DNA of 64,000 nucleotides from Melanopsichium pennsylvanicum. Taxonomy: Eukaryota > Basidiomycota > Ustilaginomycetes > Ustilaginales. This document shows positions 61,917-64,000 of this stretch, piece after piece (position 1 is the stretch's first letter; each line of letters opens with the position of its first letter). A program made the translations under genes and the position numbers. The DNA lies in contig OAPG01000012.1 of NCBI GenBank assembly GCA_900208305.1, positions 62,001 through 126,000 of the forward strand. The letters are read 5' to 3'. The notes below the pieces were generated by a model that was not told the DNA's origin, made no database searches, and saw nothing but the letters and a program-made list of their open reading frames with translations.

Positions 61917-62736
61917 GAAGAGGTCGATGACAAACTCAGGGTCCTCCATGTGGCACTGAGCTGCCAGGTCCCGGAATTGCTCGACATGTCGCGTTGCTGC
62001 TCCTGGTGTGTCGGTAATAAGCCTCAACGCTAGGAGTTTGTTGTAGGCATCGACCCTGTCGCTGCGCTGATTGTACAGCTCCCTGAGTCGAGTGGTGAAG
62101 TGGCTCCAATCATGGAAGAGCATCCCTTGACGATGCCGGTCGATGCGGAGCTTACCCTTCCACCACTCTCGAGCGGTGCCCTCGAGCTGGGCTGCCGTGT
62201 GTAAGATCATCGAAGTATGGTCGTACACACCATTAGCCTTGAACCAAGCGTCGGCCTCGAGAATGAAGATATCGATGTCGCGAGTGTCGAGCTTGGGGAA
62301 TGGAGTCTTGAGGGCAGCGTGGGGCTGAGTGTCCTGTTCACTGCCAGTGCCGGTCCATGCCTCCGGGGTCACCGGTTTGACATACCGAGGTCCAGTAGGC
62401 GTAGCGTACTTCTCTTGATCGGTGTACGCTTGTCGGTCGAGAATGTCGAAGGTGACGGACCGAGGGTGTGGTCTAGTCGCAGGCGTGGGTGTCTCGAGAC
62501 CACCGAGGTAGGACTCATCCGCCTGCTGCGAGGCTCGACGGGTCGGGGAGCTTAGATCATGCTCCCTAGCTCGTCGACCAGGGGAGGGAGTCTCCTGTTG
62601 GTCGAGCCAAGCCTTGAGGGCGGCATTGTCTACCTGCTGCTGCTCAAGGAGGGCGATGAGGCGGTCGAGTCTGTCATGTAGTGCAGAGTCGGCCATCTTG
62701 GTGAACTTGGGGCGTTGCTTGTACGATCCACTCTAA

Positions 62737-63749
62737 TGTCAGCGGTTGCGTGCCAGAGATCCGAATTCCCGTGAGAAAGCGCGACTCGCCGGATTTCAGT
62801 GAATTCCGGCGGTTAAGCTTGGCCTCAACGGATATCGAAGAGAATCCCGCGAGTGGCGATCTCTCGACGGATATCGGCTGACCGCTGGTGACACTCCGTA
62901 CAGAGGTAACGCGGCAAGCTCGGACGGGGTATTCGGTCGACGCGAGTGTCACGACGTCGACGGGATACTGCTGATGGCTGGGTTAGACCTCAGCCGTCGT
63001 TGCCGGTGGAGTTATGAGGGACTGGTTGTGGTGCCAGGCCCGCGGTTGAGGTTCCGCCTGTAGTTGAGGTGCTACAGCGTCGATTGTGGTGTCGACGACA
63101 TCTATACGTTGTTCTCCGTTCACCGACGGGGACACAGACTATATGGATCGCAATAAATGGTATTGCGATGTGCGACGTGTGAAGAGTATGGTAAGTACGA
63201 CGTACTGATAACTATGTGTGACTGAGATATAAGATAGAGTGGATGAGCTTCCGCTCATCCGATAGCGGGGAACAGAGTATTTATATATATATGTATCGTG
63301 TGCGAGGTCCATCGGTACTGTACGACCTGCGTGCGTTGAGCTTGGACCCCCGCACGATAAGACTGCCCCCTAGTCCTTCGGCAGGGTGCTTCCGAGCACG
63401 CCCGCGTGCTCCCTCTCCGTTGCCCCCTGGGCGTCGATTGGCCCACGTGTCGTTCCGGCGTGGCGTTGGTCGCCGCCATCGCAGATGCTCCCCTTGCCAT
63501 CGATACCTTCGATATCCGGCAAGTCACTGCCACTCGCCGAATTTCCGTGAGATCCGTCGAGACCTGCTCTCTCACCGGATTTTGTCCGATTCAACTTCTC
63601 GGTTCTGCGCTAACCTTAAATCCCATGAGCCCACCAATATCCACCAGATCTCCCTGAGATCCGTCGAGACATGCTCTCCCACCGGATCTCAGCCGATTCA
63701 ACATCTCTGCCCTGCGCAGACCTTTCCCTTGGGACCCACTCCCGTGACA
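62737..63749 (-). repeat. 5' LTR of the chromovirus (1013 bp)
   Basis: Same length and termini as the other LTR. The base at 63337 is T instead of C, a CpG transition. It carries the promoter for gag-pol on the minus strand. ORFs inside the LTR are shared by both copies and are not considered genes. Confidence 0.96.
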
Positions 63750-63754
63750 GTCAT

Positions 63755-64000
63755 GGTGAACTCTGAGCATGGATTGCCCAATCTGTGGCTTGACCAATCA
63801 GATCTGGGTTGCAACTGGCTGTGCCAACTTGCGCCCCTCCTGGTTGGCCCCATGGCTCTGACACCAGCAGATTCTCTATGTGGTGAAATCACTGCTAGAA
63901 TAGCACCTTTGCTCCCTCCACAAGCTTGAGACAAGTTGAGGTATGCCTGTCAAGATCACTAGAAGCATACCCAAGCTCAGGCCTCTGCTTACCAATGCTG
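63755..64000. repeat. CpG-poor relic right of the chromovirus
   Basis: Continues the old repeat interrupted by the chromovirus: one CpG in about 245 bases, TG/CA-rich. The first 115 bases may be the rest of the split old LTR. No ORF is supported. Confidence 0.6.

Larger units (their letters stand above)
61326..62696 (-). pseudogene. gag: chromovirus gag with an in-frame TGA
   Basis: Gag starts at the ATG at 62696, 40 bases inside the LTR. The first 260 residues include a coiled-coil-like start and the Ty3-type capsid core (ADAWFKANGV, AREWWKGKL, MLFHDWSHFTTRLRELY). The frame stops at TGA 61914-61916. It continues in the same frame from GSLTRSLQEKFE through a zinc knuckle (CRVCGKTGHWQRNC, CX2CX4HX4C, about 61560-61605) to a stop at 61326. 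The TGA falls within the capsid, before the knuckle, so it is probably a nonsense change (possibly CGA to TGA) rather than a programmed site. Without it Gag would be about 456 codons. The copy would need helper Gag to move. Confidence 0.85.
54880..63749 (-). mobile_element. full-length Ty3/gypsy chromovirus with near-identical LTRs
   Basis: An 8870-bp element on the minus strand. The 5' LTR is at 62737-63749, gag is at 62696-61326 (with one TGA), pol at 61329-57565 and the 3' LTR at 54880-55892. GTCAT flanks it at 54875-54879 and 63750-63754. A polypurine tract (GAAGGGGGGG on the minus strand, 55896-55905) abuts the 3' LTR. A primer-binding-site candidate starting TGGATCGTACAAGC lies six bases inside the 5' LTR; I cannot name its tRNA. 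Both LTRs are 1013 bp, and the one difference I noticed is C/T at 55480/63337. The insertion is therefore very recent. Between pol and the 3' LTR is an antisense spliced gene. Confidence 0.95.
54648..63869. mobile_element. old LTR of the solo-LTR family, split by the chromovirus
   Basis: 54648-54879 begins TGTTAAGG and aligns with the start of the 23818 LTR: TAGGGTCT, CTGCG, and the stretch GGGTCAGGCACAATCTACTG against GGGTCAGAGCACACTACTGG. The remainder appears at 63755-63869, ending ACACCAGCA, where the reference LTR ends GCACTAGCA. The left part is convincing and the right part tentative. The copy is CpG-poor, so it is older than the chromovirus inside it. Confidence 0.6.

Noticed and set aside
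62717..62730. Firm primer-binding-site call for the chromovirus
   Set aside because: TGGATCGTACAAGC lies at the right place, but I could not match it to a tRNA 3' end, and self-priming is possible. It is mentioned only as a candidate.
1..64000. CRISPR arrays, rRNA genes, bacterial operons
   Set aside because: No regularly spaced direct repeats, rRNA-like sequence or prokaryotic gene arrangement was found. The window is eukaryotic.

Overview
The window looks like a chromosome segment of a basidiomycete, most likely a smut fungus (Ustilaginomycotina, probably Ustilaginales). The reasons are long, mostly intronless, GC-rich ORFs for conserved fungal proteins, pyrimidine-rich microsatellites between them, a short GTAAGT...CTGAC...CAG intron, and Ty1/copia and Ty3/chromovirus retrotransposons. 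The genus is an inference.

Layout. 1-3252 holds the 5' part of a Ty1/copia element on the minus strand: gag, one in-frame UAG, then an open pol running off the left edge. Beside its presumed 5' end are two copies of a tRNA-Lys-like 3' half. A CpG-poor repeat relic follows (about 3480-4170). The first host block is a Git3/Gpr1-like GPCR (5944-8529, +), MET2 (10002-11957, +), SMC5 (12824-16690, -), a GPALPP/DUF3752 protein (17376-18740, -) and a divergently transcribed WW/FF-domain protein (19030-20619, +). Next is a dead accessory pair: a flavin monooxygenase with an in-frame TGA (20914-22485, -) and a cupin-like gene split by a 432-bp solo LTR with a 5-bp target duplication (23548-24632, +). 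A PUF RNA-binding protein (26194-29355, +) precedes a 3.5-kb stretch almost without CpG (30541-34013).

The second host block is RFC1 (34014-36950, -), RGP1 (37683-40271, +), a steryl-ester-hydrolase-like lipase (40707-42368, -), a BET double-bromodomain protein (44307-46538, -) and an unrecognised membrane/coiled-coil protein (48326-50539, +). The intergenic stretch 51.07-52.65 kb carries nine copies of a GGTGGCT heptamer. From 53.15 kb to the right edge lies nested transposon sequence. CpG-stripped relics include a fossil LTR related to the chromovirus and an old LTR of the same family as the solo LTR. Inserted into the old LTR is a very young, full-length chromovirus (54880-63749) with 1013-bp LTRs that differ at one site noticed, and a GTCAT target duplication.

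The most unusual object is this chromovirus. Between pol and its 3' LTR it carries an antisense gene with a TATA-like box and a 71-bp intron. Splicing completes one of two cysteine clusters (CX2CX6C and CX2CX7C). It also contains a repeated module of about 45 bp: three copies per LTR, two in the 3' non-coding region and two inside pol, where both are read in the same frame as similar inter-domain peptides. Its gag is interrupted by a TGA although the LTRs are nearly identical. Across the window, TGA codons explainable as CGA-to-TGA changes and near-complete CpG loss in old repeats point to strong CpG-directed C-to-T mutation.
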